A stretch of DNA of 64,000 nt from Vondammii sp040505895 (GTDB taxonomy: Bacteria; Pseudomonadota; Gammaproteobacteria; Chromatiales; Chromatiaceae). The notes beneath the pieces are model-generated. The model was given only the letters and a program-made list of their open reading frames with translations. It ran no database searches and had not been told where the DNA came from. Below, one piece after another: positions 50,473 to 59,937 of this stretch (its first letter is position 1; every line of letters begins with the position of its first letter). Location of the stretch: positions 1 through 64,000 of the forward strand of contig JBEVXU010000016.1 in NCBI GenBank assembly GCA_040505895.1, in the 5' to 3' direction. A program made the translations under genes and the position numbers.

Positions 50473-50988
50473 TCATGCTGCCTGAGCTAAATGACCGCGG
50501 TCTTCGACAATCCGAAGCAGCTTTGCATAGGGGCTTTCAGCCTTTTCAAGATTTTCAGCCAATACTTTAAGCACTTTGGCTGCATCACCCAAAAAGACCC
50601 TGGCCTGCATATCATCGAGCGTGGACACATATTCCAGAATCAGGGGCAGGTAGTCAGGAATTTCACCTTCCTCCAGCTCCAGTCCGGCACCCTTGTAGTA
50701 CTCAGACAGGTCAATAAGTGCCGGTCCACGCCCACGATCATCACCAAAAAGATGATGAGTCAGATGCAGGTCATGCTCCGGCGTCATATCGAAGGTTTGC
50801 ACGTAGTCACTCTGTATACCCGTCAGATCATGTATATTCAGCCACGAGATGAATTCCATCAATGCACCACGCTCCTGCTCGCTGATCTCTGTATCCTCTT
50901 TAAGCATATCGATAATGCCCGAAAGATTTTCCATCAACTCCGCGTTGGGGTAGTCCAGTAGACGTGCCATTATTTTGTATATACGCAT
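50473..50988 (-). CDS. narJ: Nitrate reductase assembly chaperone NarJ
   Basis: A 171-residue helical chaperone of the TorD/NarJ family that binds NarG before molybdenum cofactor insertion and membrane attachment; not part of the final enzyme. Recognised by position and by LDYPNAELMENLSGIIDMLK, FISWLNIHDLTGIQSDYVQT and FDMTPEHDLHLTHHLFGDDR. It is shorter than E. coli NarJ (236), as in many non-enteric bacteria. 15 bp after narH and 13 bp before narI. Confidence 0.93.
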   Translation of the reverse strand: MRIYKIMARLLDYPNAELMENLSGIIDMLKEDTEISEQERGALMEFISWLNIHDLTGIQSDYVQTFDMTPEHDLHLTHHLFGDDRGRGPALIDLSEYYKGAGLELEEGEIPDYLPLILEYVSTLDDMQARVFLGDAAKVLKVLAENLEKAESPYAKLLRIVEDRGHLAQAA

Positions 50989-51003
50989 GGTTATGTCTCC
51001 CGT

Positions 51004-52557
51004 TTAAGTTTTCTTACGGGGCTGGACGCCCTGGGGGTTATAAGTACGCTTGCGTGGTGTCGGGAAGAGAGTGAAACCCTTTCCGCCCTCACTGTCTTGC
51101 GAGCTTGTGTTACCCGGACCGAAACCACTCTGTCCCTGCATGGCATACGGATCTTCGCTTATTATCTCGTCATGAGCCGTCGGAATCACAAAGCGATCAC
51201 GATAGTTGGCGATACCAAGCATCTGATACATCTCTTCAGCTTGATCCTCGGTCATGCCTACTGAATCAAGAGCTGCGTTGTTGGCCTCACCCTTTATCGC
51301 TTTCATGCGCTGATTGCTGCGCATTGCCAGCAGACGATTCAGTGCACTGATGATCGGAGCCTCATCACCCGCAGTCAACAGATTGGCCAGATATTGTGCC
51401 GGGAAGCGCAATGCACTTGCCTTTGGAATTACACCATCGGCCTCTGTCGGCAGGTTGCCCTGGTCAAGCTGGCTTTGAACCGGTGACAGTGGCGGTACGT
51501 ACCACATCATTGGCAAAGTGCGGAACTCAGGATGGATTGGGAAGGCTATTTTCCACTCCACTGCCATTTTATAGACAGGAGAGTTCTTGGCTGCATCCAG
51601 CCACTGCTGTGAAATACCCTCTTCCAGAGCCTGGGCGATAACTTCCGGATCGTTAGGATCAAGGTACATATCGAGCTGTGACTCATAGAGCCCCTTCTCA
51701 TTTTCAGTACCTGCCGCATCACTGATCTTGTCTGCATCGTACAAAACAACACCCATGTAACGGATACGACCCACACAGGACTCAGCACAAGCGGTAGGCA
51801 TACCCGACTCGATGCGCGGGTAACAGAGAATACACTTCTCTGATTTACCGGATTCCCAGTTATAGTAGATCTTCTTGTAAGGACATCCGCTAACGCACAT
51901 GCGCCAGCCGCGGCACTTATCCTGATCGATCAGAACCGCTCCATCCTCATCACGCTTGTAGATCGCACCTGAAGGGCAGCTGGCAACACAAGCCGGATTC
52001 AGGCAGTGGTTACACAGGCGAGGCAGGTACATATGGAAAGTTTTCTCAAACTCCTTGTACATCTGCTTCTGGATGCCTTCAAAGTTCTTATCCTTGGCAC
52101 GATCTTCAAATGCACCCGCAAGATCATCTTCCCAGTTGGGTCCCCAATGAATCTTCTCCATCCGCTCGCCGGTAATCTGGGAGTGCGGACGTGCTGTAGG
52201 CGCAGCCTCTGAGAGGGGCTTGTTCTGCAGTTTTGCATAGTCAAAATCAAACGGCTCGTAGTAGTCGTCGATTTCAGGCATATCGGGATTGGCAAAGATG
52301 TTCAGCAGTTTGCTCAAACGCCCACCGGCCTTAAGCTCCAACTGACCATTTTTCTTGGTCCAGCCACCGTTCCATATATCCTGGTCCTCCCACTGCTTGG
52401 GGAAACCGATACCCGGTTTACTCTCTACATTGTTAAACCAGGCATACTCGACACCTTTACGGTTGGTCCAGATGTTCTTGCATGTCACTGAACAAGTGTG
52501 ACAACCGATGCACTTGTCCAGGTTCAGGACCATTGCAATTTGTGCACGTATTTTCAT
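51004..52557 (-). CDS. narH: Respiratory nitrate reductase beta subunit
   Basis: A 517-residue iron-sulfur subunit with four clusters that wires NarI to NarG. The four Cys groups are complete: CIGCHTCSVTCK (about 16), CNHCLNPACVASCPSG (about 180), CRGWRMCVSGCPYKK, where Trp replaces a Cys as is normal for the 3Fe-4S site, and KCILCYPRIESGMPTACAES. I chose the ATG at 52557 (MKIRAQIAMVLNLDKCIGC) with GAGGA upstream. The gene begins 78 bp after narG. Confidence 0.96.
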   Translation of the reverse strand: MKIRAQIAMVLNLDKCIGCHTCSVTCKNIWTNRKGVEYAWFNNVESKPGIGFPKQWEDQDIWNGGWTKKNGQLELKAGGRLSKLLNIFANPDMPEIDDYYEPFDFDYAKLQNKPLSEAAPTARPHSQITGERMEKIHWGPNWEDDLAGAFEDRAKDKNFEGIQKQMYKEFEKTFHMYLPRLCNHCLNPACVASCPSGAIYKRDEDGAVLIDQDKCRGWRMCVSGCPYKKIYYNWESGKSEKCILCYPRIESGMPTACAESCVGRIRYMGVVLYDADKISDAAGTENEKGLYESQLDMYLDPNDPEVIAQALEEGISQQWLDAAKNSPVYKMAVEWKIAFPIHPEFRTLPMMWYVPPLSPVQSQLDQGNLPTEADGVIPKASALRFPAQYLANLLTAGDEAPIISALNRLLAMRSNQRMKAIKGEANNAALDSVGMTEDQAEEMYQMLGIANYRDRFVIPTAHDEIISEDPYAMQGQSGFGPGNTSSQDSEGGKGFTLFPTPRKRTYNPQGVQPRKKT

Positions 52558-52635
52558 GTTTTGTTCCTCACAATTCTTTCCACCGTGATGCAGAGTGGTA
52601 TCTTGTTCCACTCTGCATCAGTACGATCAACTCAC

Positions 52636-55600
52636 TCAGTTATTAATCCCTGGGGGATTGAGCTGTGCTTCACGTTCCGGTGTCAGATCACGTTCCAACC
52701 AATCCACATCGGCATCTTCGATCTTGTGAACGATAACGTTTTCATCACGTTGACTGCCGACCGTACCGTAGTAGTTGAACGCATATGAGAGCTGAGCATA
52801 GCCACCAATCATATTGGTAGGTTTCATGATCACCTTGGTCACACTGTTGAGAATACCGCCACGTTTTCCGGTGGTGTTGGAACCGGGAACGTTAACGTTC
52901 TTCTCCTGTGCGTGATACATGATTGCCATGCCCTCAGGCACACGCTGGCTCACTACAACCCTGGCCACTGTTGCACCATTGGCATTAACCGCCTCCACCC
53001 AATCGTTGTCCTTGATACCGATACTCTTGGCTTCATCTTCATTGAGCCAGAAGTAAGGGCCTCCACGGAACAGGGTCAGCATGCGCAGATTGTCCTGGTA
53101 CGAGGAGTGGATGCCCCACTTGGAGTGCGGGGTGATCCAGTTGAGAGTAAGGGTTTTCTTACTCTGTAGCTTGGCGGCCAGCTCTTTAGGCAGATTCTTG
53201 TGCGCTCCCAGATCCTGGGGCGGACGATAGCAACATAGACCTTCACCAAAATCCAACATCCATTCATGATCCAGGTAGAAGGATGCACGACCGGTCAGGG
53301 TACGGAATGGAATGCGCTCATGAATATTGGTGTAACAGGCGTTGTAGCTCACCTCTTCTGACTCAATACCAGACCAGGTAGGTGCGGTAATGATCTTGCG
53401 AGGCTGAGCAACGATATCGTGATAACGAATCTTCTCCTCATGCCGACCGGCATAGAGATGACTGTGATCGATACCGGTCTTCTTGCTCAACGCATGCCAG
53501 GATTTGTGTGCCACCTCGCCATTGGTTTCTGGTGCCATCTGCAGAACGGTGTCACACACAGCAACATCATCCTTCAGTTGTGGGCGGCCCTTTGAAATAC
53601 CCTCTTCCTTGATAACCCCGTTGAGCACACCAAGCTGCTCAATCTCAAGATCGGTATTCCAATCAAGTCCCTTGATGTTGTTACCCAACTTATTCATCAG
53701 AGGCCCAACCGAGGTGAACTTCTTATAGGTGTTGGGATAATCACGTTCAACAACCTTGAATATCGGTGCTGTCTTACCTGGAATCAGGTCGCATTCGCCC
53801 CTCTTCCAGTCCTTCACCTCACCGAAGGGCTGCGCCATTGCCATTGGCGTATCGTGCTGCATCGGCAGAGAGACTACATCCTTCACGGTACCGAGATGCC
53901 CCTCAGCCAGTTCAGAGAACTTCTTGGCGATTGTCTGGAAGATCTGCCAATCAGACTTGGACTCGAATGCCGGATCTACCGCTTTGCCTAATGGATGAAC
54001 AAAGGGGTGCATATCGGTGGTGTTCAGATCAGCCTTCTCATACCAGGTGGCTGTAGGCAGAATAATGTCGGAGTAAGCACCGGTGGAATTCAGGCGGAAG
54101 TTGATATCCACCATCAGATCCAACTTGCCGACCGGTGACTTCTCGCGCCACTTGATCTCTTTGGAGTTCTTACCTTCAACACCCTCCTGCATAACGCCGT
54201 TCTGGGCGCCCATAAGGTGCTTCAGGAAGTACTCGTGACCCTTCGCTGAACAACCCAACAGGTTGGCTCGCCAGACGAACAGGTTACGCGGATGATTCTC
54301 CTCGGCGTCGATATCCTCTACCGCGAAGCTCATATCACCGCTCTTGAGCTGCTCAGCCATGTACTGGGAGACACCCGCCTCATCAGTAGCACCTGCGGCT
54401 TCAGCATCCTTGACAATATCCAATGGATTCTTGTTGAAGTGAGGCGCGGATGGCAACCAACCCAAGCGCTGCGAGACCACATTGTAGTCAGCCAACTGAT
54501 AACCCCGATATTTGGCCTTTGCAGTAGAGCCAAGCACATCATCGGCAGCCACTTTCTCATAGCGCCACTGATCGGTATGGAAATACCAGTAGGTGGTACT
54601 GTTCATGTGGCGCGGTGGACGATGCCAATCAAGCGCGAAGGCGATAGGTGCCCAACCCGCTTGAGGACGCAGTTTCTCCTGACCCACATAATGGGCCCAA
54701 CCACCGCCGCTCTGTCCAACACAACCACAGATATGCAGCATGTTCATGATGCTGCGGTAACCCATATCGTTGTGATACCAGTGGTTGATCGCAGCACCCA
54801 TGATCACCATGGACTTACCCCTGGTCTCAGAGGCATTTTGTGCAAACTCACGACCGGTACGCTCCAGATCGGCACGCTTGATACCGGTCACCTTCTCGCC
54901 CCATGCGGGGGTGTAAGGTACGGTCTCATCATCGTAAGAGGTTGCCAGGTTATCACCCAGGCCCCTATCGATACCGTACTGCGCCACCTGCAGGTCGAAT
55001 ACGGAACAGACCAGCGCATCTTCACCGGAGGCAAGCTTCAGCTTACGTACCGGGATGTTACGCACTAGGGTGTCACCGTCATCTGGGTTAAAGTGCGGGA
55101 AGGCCACCGCAACCACATCATCTTTATTATCTATGCAGGTGAGTTCCGCTTCGATATCAGACTGATCTGCGGCATTCTTCTCCAGCAGGTTCCATTTACC
55201 CTCTTCACCCCAGCGAAAACCGAGGGAACCGTTGGGCACGACAAACGCACTGCTCTTAGAGTCGTAAACAACCGTCTTCCACTCTGGGTTGTTGCTCTCA
55301 CCCATGTTGTTGTCGAAGTCAGAAGCTCGCAGGAAACGATCCGAAACATAACGATCGCCGTCTTTACGCAGCATCAACTGCATCGGCATATCGGTATAGG
55401 TACGTGCGTACTCGGTAAAGTAAGGATCCTGCTTTTTGATATGGAACTCATTCAGTGCCACATGGCCCATACACATGAATGCAGCAGCGTCAGTACCCTG
55501 TTTAACCGGCATCCACAGATCAGCGAATTTCACGTACTCAGCATAATCCGGCGCCATGGAAACCACCTTGGTACCGTTGTAACGGGACTCAATGGCAAAA

Positions 55601-56397
55601 TGGGCATCGGGAGTACGGGTCATCGGCAAGTTGGCGCCGGTGATAATCAGATACTTGGAGTTGTACCAGTCAGCAGCTTCAGGTACGTCTGTCTGCTCAC
55701 CCCACACCTGAGGTGAAGCAGCAGGCAGATCACAGTACCAGTCGTAGAAAGAGCCGCAAGCACCACCAATCAGAGAGAGGTAGCGGGAGCCGGCGGCATA
55801 GCTGATCATTGACATCGCAGGAATGGGGGAGAAACCGTAGATACGGTCAGGGCCCCACTTTTTGATGGTGTAAATATTGGCGGCAGCGATGATTTCAGTC
55901 ATCTCTTTCCAGTCAGCGCGTACAAAACCACCCAGACCACGAACAGCCGTATACTTCAGGCGCTTGGCAGGATCACTCTGTATCGCTTCCCAGGCGGCAA
56001 CAGGATCTTTTCCTGAAGCACGCTCTTTGCGATACATATCAACCAGACGACCGCGAACCAGGGGGTACTTGATGCGGTGTGGGCTGTAGAGGTACCAGGA
56101 GAAAGAGGCACCACGCTGGCAACCGCGAGGCTCATGATTGGGCAGATCGGGGCGGGTTTCAGGATAATCTGTCTGCTGCATCTCGTAAGCGACAAGACCG
56201 TTCTTGACAAAGATCTTCCAGGAACAGCCACCGGTACAGTTTACACCGTGGGTAGAGCGCACGACTTTGTCATGGCGCCAGCGATTGCGGTAGGAATCTT
56301 CCCACTGTCGATCTTCATTGGTAACGATACCATGACCACCAGAGAAGGTGCTTTCGGTACGCTTAAAGTATTTCAATCTATCTAAAAAGTGACTCAT
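52636..56397 (-). CDS. narG: Respiratory nitrate reductase alpha subunit
   Basis: The 1,253-residue catalytic subunit that reduces nitrate to nitrite at a molybdenum bis-MGD centre on the cytoplasmic face. The N-terminal FS0 cluster site is visible (THGVNCTGGCSWKIFVKNG, His plus Cys, and the last Cys in EPRGCQRGA), followed by the Mo-cofactor domains (GRDH-like RRPRHMNSTTYWYFHTDQ is replaced here by HRPPRHMNSTTYWYFHTDQ; ATWYEKADLNTTDMHPFVHP; TGKRGGILNS). ATG at 56397 (MSHFLDRLKYFKRTES) has AAGGAG nine bases upstream. Length and order with HJI fit the membrane-bound Nar enzyme. Confidence 0.97.
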   Translation of the reverse strand: MSHFLDRLKYFKRTESTFSGGHGIVTNEDRQWEDSYRNRWRHDKVVRSTHGVNCTGGCSWKIFVKNGLVAYEMQQTDYPETRPDLPNHEPRGCQRGASFSWYLYSPHRIKYPLVRGRLVDMYRKERASGKDPVAAWEAIQSDPAKRLKYTAVRGLGGFVRADWKEMTEIIAAANIYTIKKWGPDRIYGFSPIPAMSMISYAAGSRYLSLIGGACGSFYDWYCDLPAASPQVWGEQTDVPEAADWYNSKYLIITGANLPMTRTPDAHFAIESRYNGTKVVSMAPDYAEYVKFADLWMPVKQGTDAAAFMCMGHVALNEFHIKKQDPYFTEYARTYTDMPMQLMLRKDGDRYVSDRFLRASDFDNNMGESNNPEWKTVVYDSKSSAFVVPNGSLGFRWGEEGKWNLLEKNAADQSDIEAELTCIDNKDDVVAVAFPHFNPDDGDTLVRNIPVRKLKLASGEDALVCSVFDLQVAQYGIDRGLGDNLATSYDDETVPYTPAWGEKVTGIKRADLERTGREFAQNASETRGKSMVIMGAAINHWYHNDMGYRSIMNMLHICGCVGQSGGGWAHYVGQEKLRPQAGWAPIAFALDWHRPPRHMNSTTYWYFHTDQWRYEKVAADDVLGSTAKAKYRGYQLADYNVVSQRLGWLPSAPHFNKNPLDIVKDAEAAGATDEAGVSQYMAEQLKSGDMSFAVEDIDAEENHPRNLFVWRANLLGCSAKGHEYFLKHLMGAQNGVMQEGVEGKNSKEIKWREKSPVGKLDLMVDINFRLNSTGAYSDIILPTATWYEKADLNTTDMHPFVHPLGKAVDPAFESKSDWQIFQTIAKKFSELAEGHLGTVKDVVSLPMQHDTPMAMAQPFGEVKDWKRGECDLIPGKTAPIFKVVERDYPNTYKKFTSVGPLMNKLGNNIKGLDWNTDLEIEQLGVLNGVIKEEGISKGRPQLKDDVAVCDTVLQMAPETNGEVAHKSWHALSKKTGIDHSHLYAGRHEEKIRYHDIVAQPRKIITAPTWSGIESEEVSYNACYTNIHERIPFRTLTGRASFYLDHEWMLDFGEGLCCYRPPQDLGAHKNLPKELAAKLQSKKTLTLNWITPHSKWGIHSSYQDNLRMLTLFRGGPYFWLNEDEAKSIGIKDNDWVEAVNANGATVARVVVSQRVPEGMAIMYHAQEKNVNVPGSNTTGKRGGILNSVTKVIMKPTNMIGGYAQLSYAFNYYGTVGSQRDENVIVHKIEDADVDWLERDLTPEREAQLNPPGINN

Positions 56398-56451
56398 TAT
56401 GAGTTCTCCTTCGAGGCTCACTATAGTTGGCTATACAACACCTCATAAATG

Positions 56452-56530
56452 AGGTGGGACGGGTCTGCCTTTGCTCTGAGGGGGTAATCAGGGCATTTCG
56501 GGGGGGGTAATCAGGCAGCCCCGTCCACAT
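56452..56530. repeat. Hairpin with two GGGGGTAATCAGG repeats between narK2 and narG
   Basis: Within the 150-bp narK2-narG gap, GGACGGG..TCTGCCT (from about 56458) can pair with AGGCAGCCCCGTCC (to about 56526), and the loop holds two direct copies of GGGGGTAATCAGG (56480-56492 and 56503-56515). It may set the relative expression of narK genes and narGHJI by mRNA processing or attenuation. Confidence 0.55.
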
Positions 56531-56546
56531 TCATCAAATCTTTCGA

Positions 56547-58151
56547 TTAAGGGTTCTTAATCTCAGCTTTTGGGCCGAGGTAGAACCACCAGTTCAAGAC
56601 CAGGCAGACCGCATAAAAAACGGCAAATCCATACAAGGCATTCTCAGGCGTGGTTGCCTTGATCTGCTCACCAAAGATCTTGGGGATAAGGAAAGCACCG
56701 TAGGCGGCTACTGCTGATGTCCAACCCAAAGCCGGACCGGCCTGCTCTTTCGGGAATACCATGGCGATGGTACGGAAGGTAGAACCGTTACCGATGCCAG
56801 TGGCAGCAAACAGCAGCAGGAAAAGTACGAAGAAGGGTAGGAAGAACTCTTCAGGGGTAGCTGACTGATAAGCCCCTTTCAGGAAGTAAGCCACACCCAT
56901 GGCTGAACCGATCATCACGATGGAGACATACTGAGTCACCTTGGCGCCACCCATCTTATCGGCCATCCAGCCACCGATCGGACGAATCAGCGCACCGATG
57001 AAGGGGCCCATCCAGGCGTACATCAGTGCAGATGGACCATTGGGGTTAGCGAGATCGTGGGTCATTAAACCAGCCACTTCGACATGCTGGAAGCCGAATA
57101 CCACCTTGATAGCCAAGGCAAAACCGGCGGAGTAACCGATGAAGCTACCAAAGGTCATGGTGTAGATAATGCTCATCACCCAGGTGTGCTTATTACCGAA
57201 GATCTTGAACTGACGCTGCAGGTTGGGCTTGATATCGCCCGGAATCATCTTCATCAGCATGATGGTGGAGAAGAGGATACCGGCAATGACCGGCCACTTT
57301 GCCCAACTGGGTGCGCCCAGACCAGTAGGTGCCGGCAGAATGATGTAGAGGCCGACAGCGGCGGTAATAAAGGCGATCATCAACAGACCGGCAATCTTGG
57401 ACATGGCGCCAAGAGGTGAACCGATGTGTGGAGAGACCTCTTCAGTACGGATGTTGTTCATACCAAACCAGCTGGCAAAGGCCAGAGGAATCAACAACAG
57501 CAGCCACACATACCCGGCATTGAAAATATAGGTCTCGGAGCCGGCGGGGATCTTACCGATCAGGGTACCGGAGGTGTTCTGCAGGATCATCGGCTCGCCG
57601 CCGAAGATACCAAAGGTCATCACCAGAGGGATCAGGATCTGCATGGTGGTCACACCCGCATTGCCCAGCCCCGCATTCAGGCCCAGCGCCAGTCCCTGCA
57701 TCTTCTTCGGAAAGAAGAAGCTGATATTGGACATGGAAGAGGCAAAGTTACCGCCGCCAAAGCCTGAAAGAAAAGCTAGAACCTGGAACACCCACAGCGG
57801 AGTGTTCGGATCCTGCAACGCAAAGCCGGCACCAACCGCAGGTATCATCAACAGCGCCGTGGTAAAGAAGATGGTATTTCTACCACCGGCAATGCGTATG
57901 AAAAAGCTCGAGGGGATACGCAGTGTGGCACCGGTAAGACCGGCAATTGCCGCCAGTGTAAAGAGCTCCGCCTTTTCAAAAGGGAAGCCCAGATTGAGCA
58001 TCTGTACCGTAATGATGCCCCAGTACAACCAAACCGCAAAGCCACACAGCAGACTGGGGATTGATATCCACAGATTGCGGTTGGCAATCGATTTACCGGT
58101 GGACTCCCAAAAACTTGAGTCCTCCGGATTCCAGGTTTTAATATCAGCCAT
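56547..58151 (-). CDS. narK2: NarK-type nitrate/nitrite transporter (second)
   Basis: A 534-residue major facilitator superfamily protein with twelve predicted membrane helices. Nitrate/nitrite porter signatures are present: LNAGLGNAGVTTMQ in helix 5 and GIGNGSTFRTIAMVFP in helix 11, and conserved Arg residues in ATLRIPSSFFIR. NarK2-type members are usually nitrate/nitrite antiporters, NarK1-type nitrate/proton symporters; the assignment here is by order and general similarity. It is 48 bp after narK1 and 149 bp before narG. Confidence 0.9.
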   Translation of the reverse strand: MADIKTWNPEDSSFWESTGKSIANRNLWISIPSLLCGFAVWLYWGIITVQMLNLGFPFEKAELFTLAAIAGLTGATLRIPSSFFIRIAGGRNTIFFTTALLMIPAVGAGFALQDPNTPLWVFQVLAFLSGFGGGNFASSMSNISFFFPKKMQGLALGLNAGLGNAGVTTMQILIPLVMTFGIFGGEPMILQNTSGTLIGKIPAGSETYIFNAGYVWLLLLIPLAFASWFGMNNIRTEEVSPHIGSPLGAMSKIAGLLMIAFITAAVGLYIILPAPTGLGAPSWAKWPVIAGILFSTIMLMKMIPGDIKPNLQRQFKIFGNKHTWVMSIIYTMTFGSFIGYSAGFALAIKVVFGFQHVEVAGLMTHDLANPNGPSALMYAWMGPFIGALIRPIGGWMADKMGGAKVTQYVSIVMIGSAMGVAYFLKGAYQSATPEEFFLPFFVLFLLLFAATGIGNGSTFRTIAMVFPKEQAGPALGWTSAVAAYGAFLIPKIFGEQIKATTPENALYGFAVFYAVCLVLNWWFYLGPKAEIKNP

Positions 58152-58199
58152 TATTCTCTCCTACTAAAAGAAACGGTGCATGTCGTCATCGAGCATGAT

Positions 58200-59639
58200 C
58201 TATTCAAGAACATCTACAGTTTTTGCCTGCAGCTGTCTGTTGCGGATTTTCTCCGCCTCTTTCTCTGCAGCCTCACGTGCTACAGAATATTTTTCTAGTA
58301 ACTCCTCCAGTAAATCGGCCTGCTCCACCGCTGCACGAGCCGCCGCATAGGTCTCTGGATTCTCGTGGGCATTCACATAGGTATCGAGTGCATGGTCCTT
58401 GGCGACCTGCTGACTCTTGGTCTCATGCTCTTTGGCAAAGGTGTAGTGCATCCATATTAAAGAGACGCAGGTGGCACCGTAGAGCAGCATAAAGACAGCG
58501 CTGTTAACACCGGTAAGGTCAATCAGGGCGCCAAACATGATGGGCAATAGAAAGCCGCCCATACCACCGGCGAGGCCGACAATGCCGGAAGCGACACCTA
58601 TATTTTCAGGATACTCATCTGAGAGGAACTTGAAGACAGATGCCTTGCCGAATCCCCAGGCGATGCCGACAACGAAAAGAAGTGCAGTAAATACCCAAAC
58701 GTTGAGGCCGAGGCTAACGGAGGTTTCACCAGTGATGGTTTTGATAACCATCTCCGTTTGGGGGTAAGACATAATAAAGAGGCAGACCCAGGAGATCCAC
58801 ATCACCCACCAGGTCACCTTGTAGGCACCATACTTATCTGAGAACCAGCCACCGAGAGCACGAATCACACCGGAAGGAAGTACAAAGATAGCCGCCATCA
58901 GTGCCGCCGTGGTGAGATTAAAGCCATACTCGGAGATGAAGTACTTGGTCATCCACAGGGAGAGGCCGACAAAACCACCAAACACCAGGGAGTAGTACTG
59001 CATGTACTTCCATATTTTGGGGTCCCGCAGTAGCTTAAGCTGGTCAGCCAGAGTGACATGGGAACCTACTTTGTGCTCAGGCTTCTCGTAGGTGAACATC
59101 CAGAACAGCACGACGGTGACAAACATGGCGACTGCATACACCTTGGGCACCATCTCCCAGCCATAAGCCACAACGAGTGAGGGTGCGACAAACTTGGTTA
59201 CGGCGGCACCGGCGTTGCCCGCACCAAAAATCCCCATGGCGAAGCCCTGCTTCTCTTTTGTGAACCAGCGTGCGGTATAAGCGATACCCACCGAGAAGGA
59301 AGAGCCGGCAATACCGACAAACAACCCCAGAACAAGGAACTGCCAATATTGGGTTGCTTCACCAATAAAGTAGAGTGGCAGGATGGTGCAACACATCAGG
59401 ATAAAATAGACGATGCGCCCGCCGTATCTGTCGGTCCAGATACCGACGGGGAGACGTGCCAGTGAGCCGGTGAGGATAGGGGTGGCGACGAGAATACCGA
59501 ACTGAGTCTGATTCAGCTCCAACAGCTCTTTGATCGGAATACCGATAATGGAGAACATCACCCACACTGCAAAGCAGGCAGTAAATGCAAATGTATTCAT
59601 GGTGAGAACAGAGAGTTGCATTCGTCTGTTGCTGGCCAT
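58200..59639 (-). CDS. narK1: NarK-type nitrate transporter (first)
   Basis: A 479-residue MFS nitrate transporter. The nitrate signatures are FGAGNAGAAVTKF in helix 5 and GLAGGMGGFLLPIMFG in helix 11; helix 2 has LARLPVGIWTDRYGGR with the substrate Arg. A charged helical tail of about 65 residues (TYVNAHENPETYAAARAAVE, EKYSVAREAAEKEAEKIRN) is an unusual cytoplasmic extension. It is the first gene of the minus-strand operon, divergent from narX; the FNR-like site lies about 60 bp upstream of its start codon. Confidence 0.92.
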   Translation of the reverse strand: MASNRRMQLSVLTMNTFAFTACFAVWVMFSIIGIPIKELLELNQTQFGILVATPILTGSLARLPVGIWTDRYGGRIVYFILMCCTILPLYFIGEATQYWQFLVLGLFVGIAGSSFSVGIAYTARWFTKEKQGFAMGIFGAGNAGAAVTKFVAPSLVVAYGWEMVPKVYAVAMFVTVVLFWMFTYEKPEHKVGSHVTLADQLKLLRDPKIWKYMQYYSLVFGGFVGLSLWMTKYFISEYGFNLTTAALMAAIFVLPSGVIRALGGWFSDKYGAYKVTWWVMWISWVCLFIMSYPQTEMVIKTITGETSVSLGLNVWVFTALLFVVGIAWGFGKASVFKFLSDEYPENIGVASGIVGLAGGMGGFLLPIMFGALIDLTGVNSAVFMLLYGATCVSLIWMHYTFAKEHETKSQQVAKDHALDTYVNAHENPETYAAARAAVEQADLLEELLEKYSVAREAAEKEAEKIRNRQLQAKTVDVLE

Positions 59640-59937
59640 ATTCCGTTCCTCTTATATTGTTGGTCAGCAGAACCTACGACAGTCAAAGCCCACACGCTAT
59701 TGACCCAAATCAACCGAGGCAAGGCCATAATCACCTTGCTACCACTTTAGGTGTATGCCATCTACTCCCATCAACCCTTTGTTATATAGGTTTTTTTTGT
59801 GTATCTTGGACGCTACTGACAATGCAGCGAATACAACGTTGGAGCAGAAGGATTAACACCATAAAGTTGCGGGATGAGAAGCTGCTGAGAGCAGAATAAA
59901 CACTGCTAATGTCGCATCGCTATTTGAGAGGTCAACC
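59640..59937. promoter_or_regulatory. narK1-narX divergent control region
   Basis: 298 bp between divergent start codons, with no gene. An FNR-like palindrome occurs at 59700-59713, much nearer narK1 than narX. NarL-type heptamers (TACYYMT) may be present, for example in TACTCCCAT near 59762, but the match is imperfect. Confidence 0.6.
59700..59713. promoter_or_regulatory. FNR-type binding site
   Basis: TTGACCCAAATCAA matches the FNR consensus TTGAT-N4-ATCAA at nine of ten positions. It is 61 bp from the narK1 start codon, a distance compatible with class II activation of narK1-narSlyD under oxygen limitation. ANR/FNR control of nar operons is well established in related bacteria. Confidence 0.7.

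Noticed and set aside
51105..56385. Long plus-strand frames inside narH and narG (up to 258 residues)
   Set aside because: Antisense shadows of the strongly supported nar genes; none has a domain or ribosome site.
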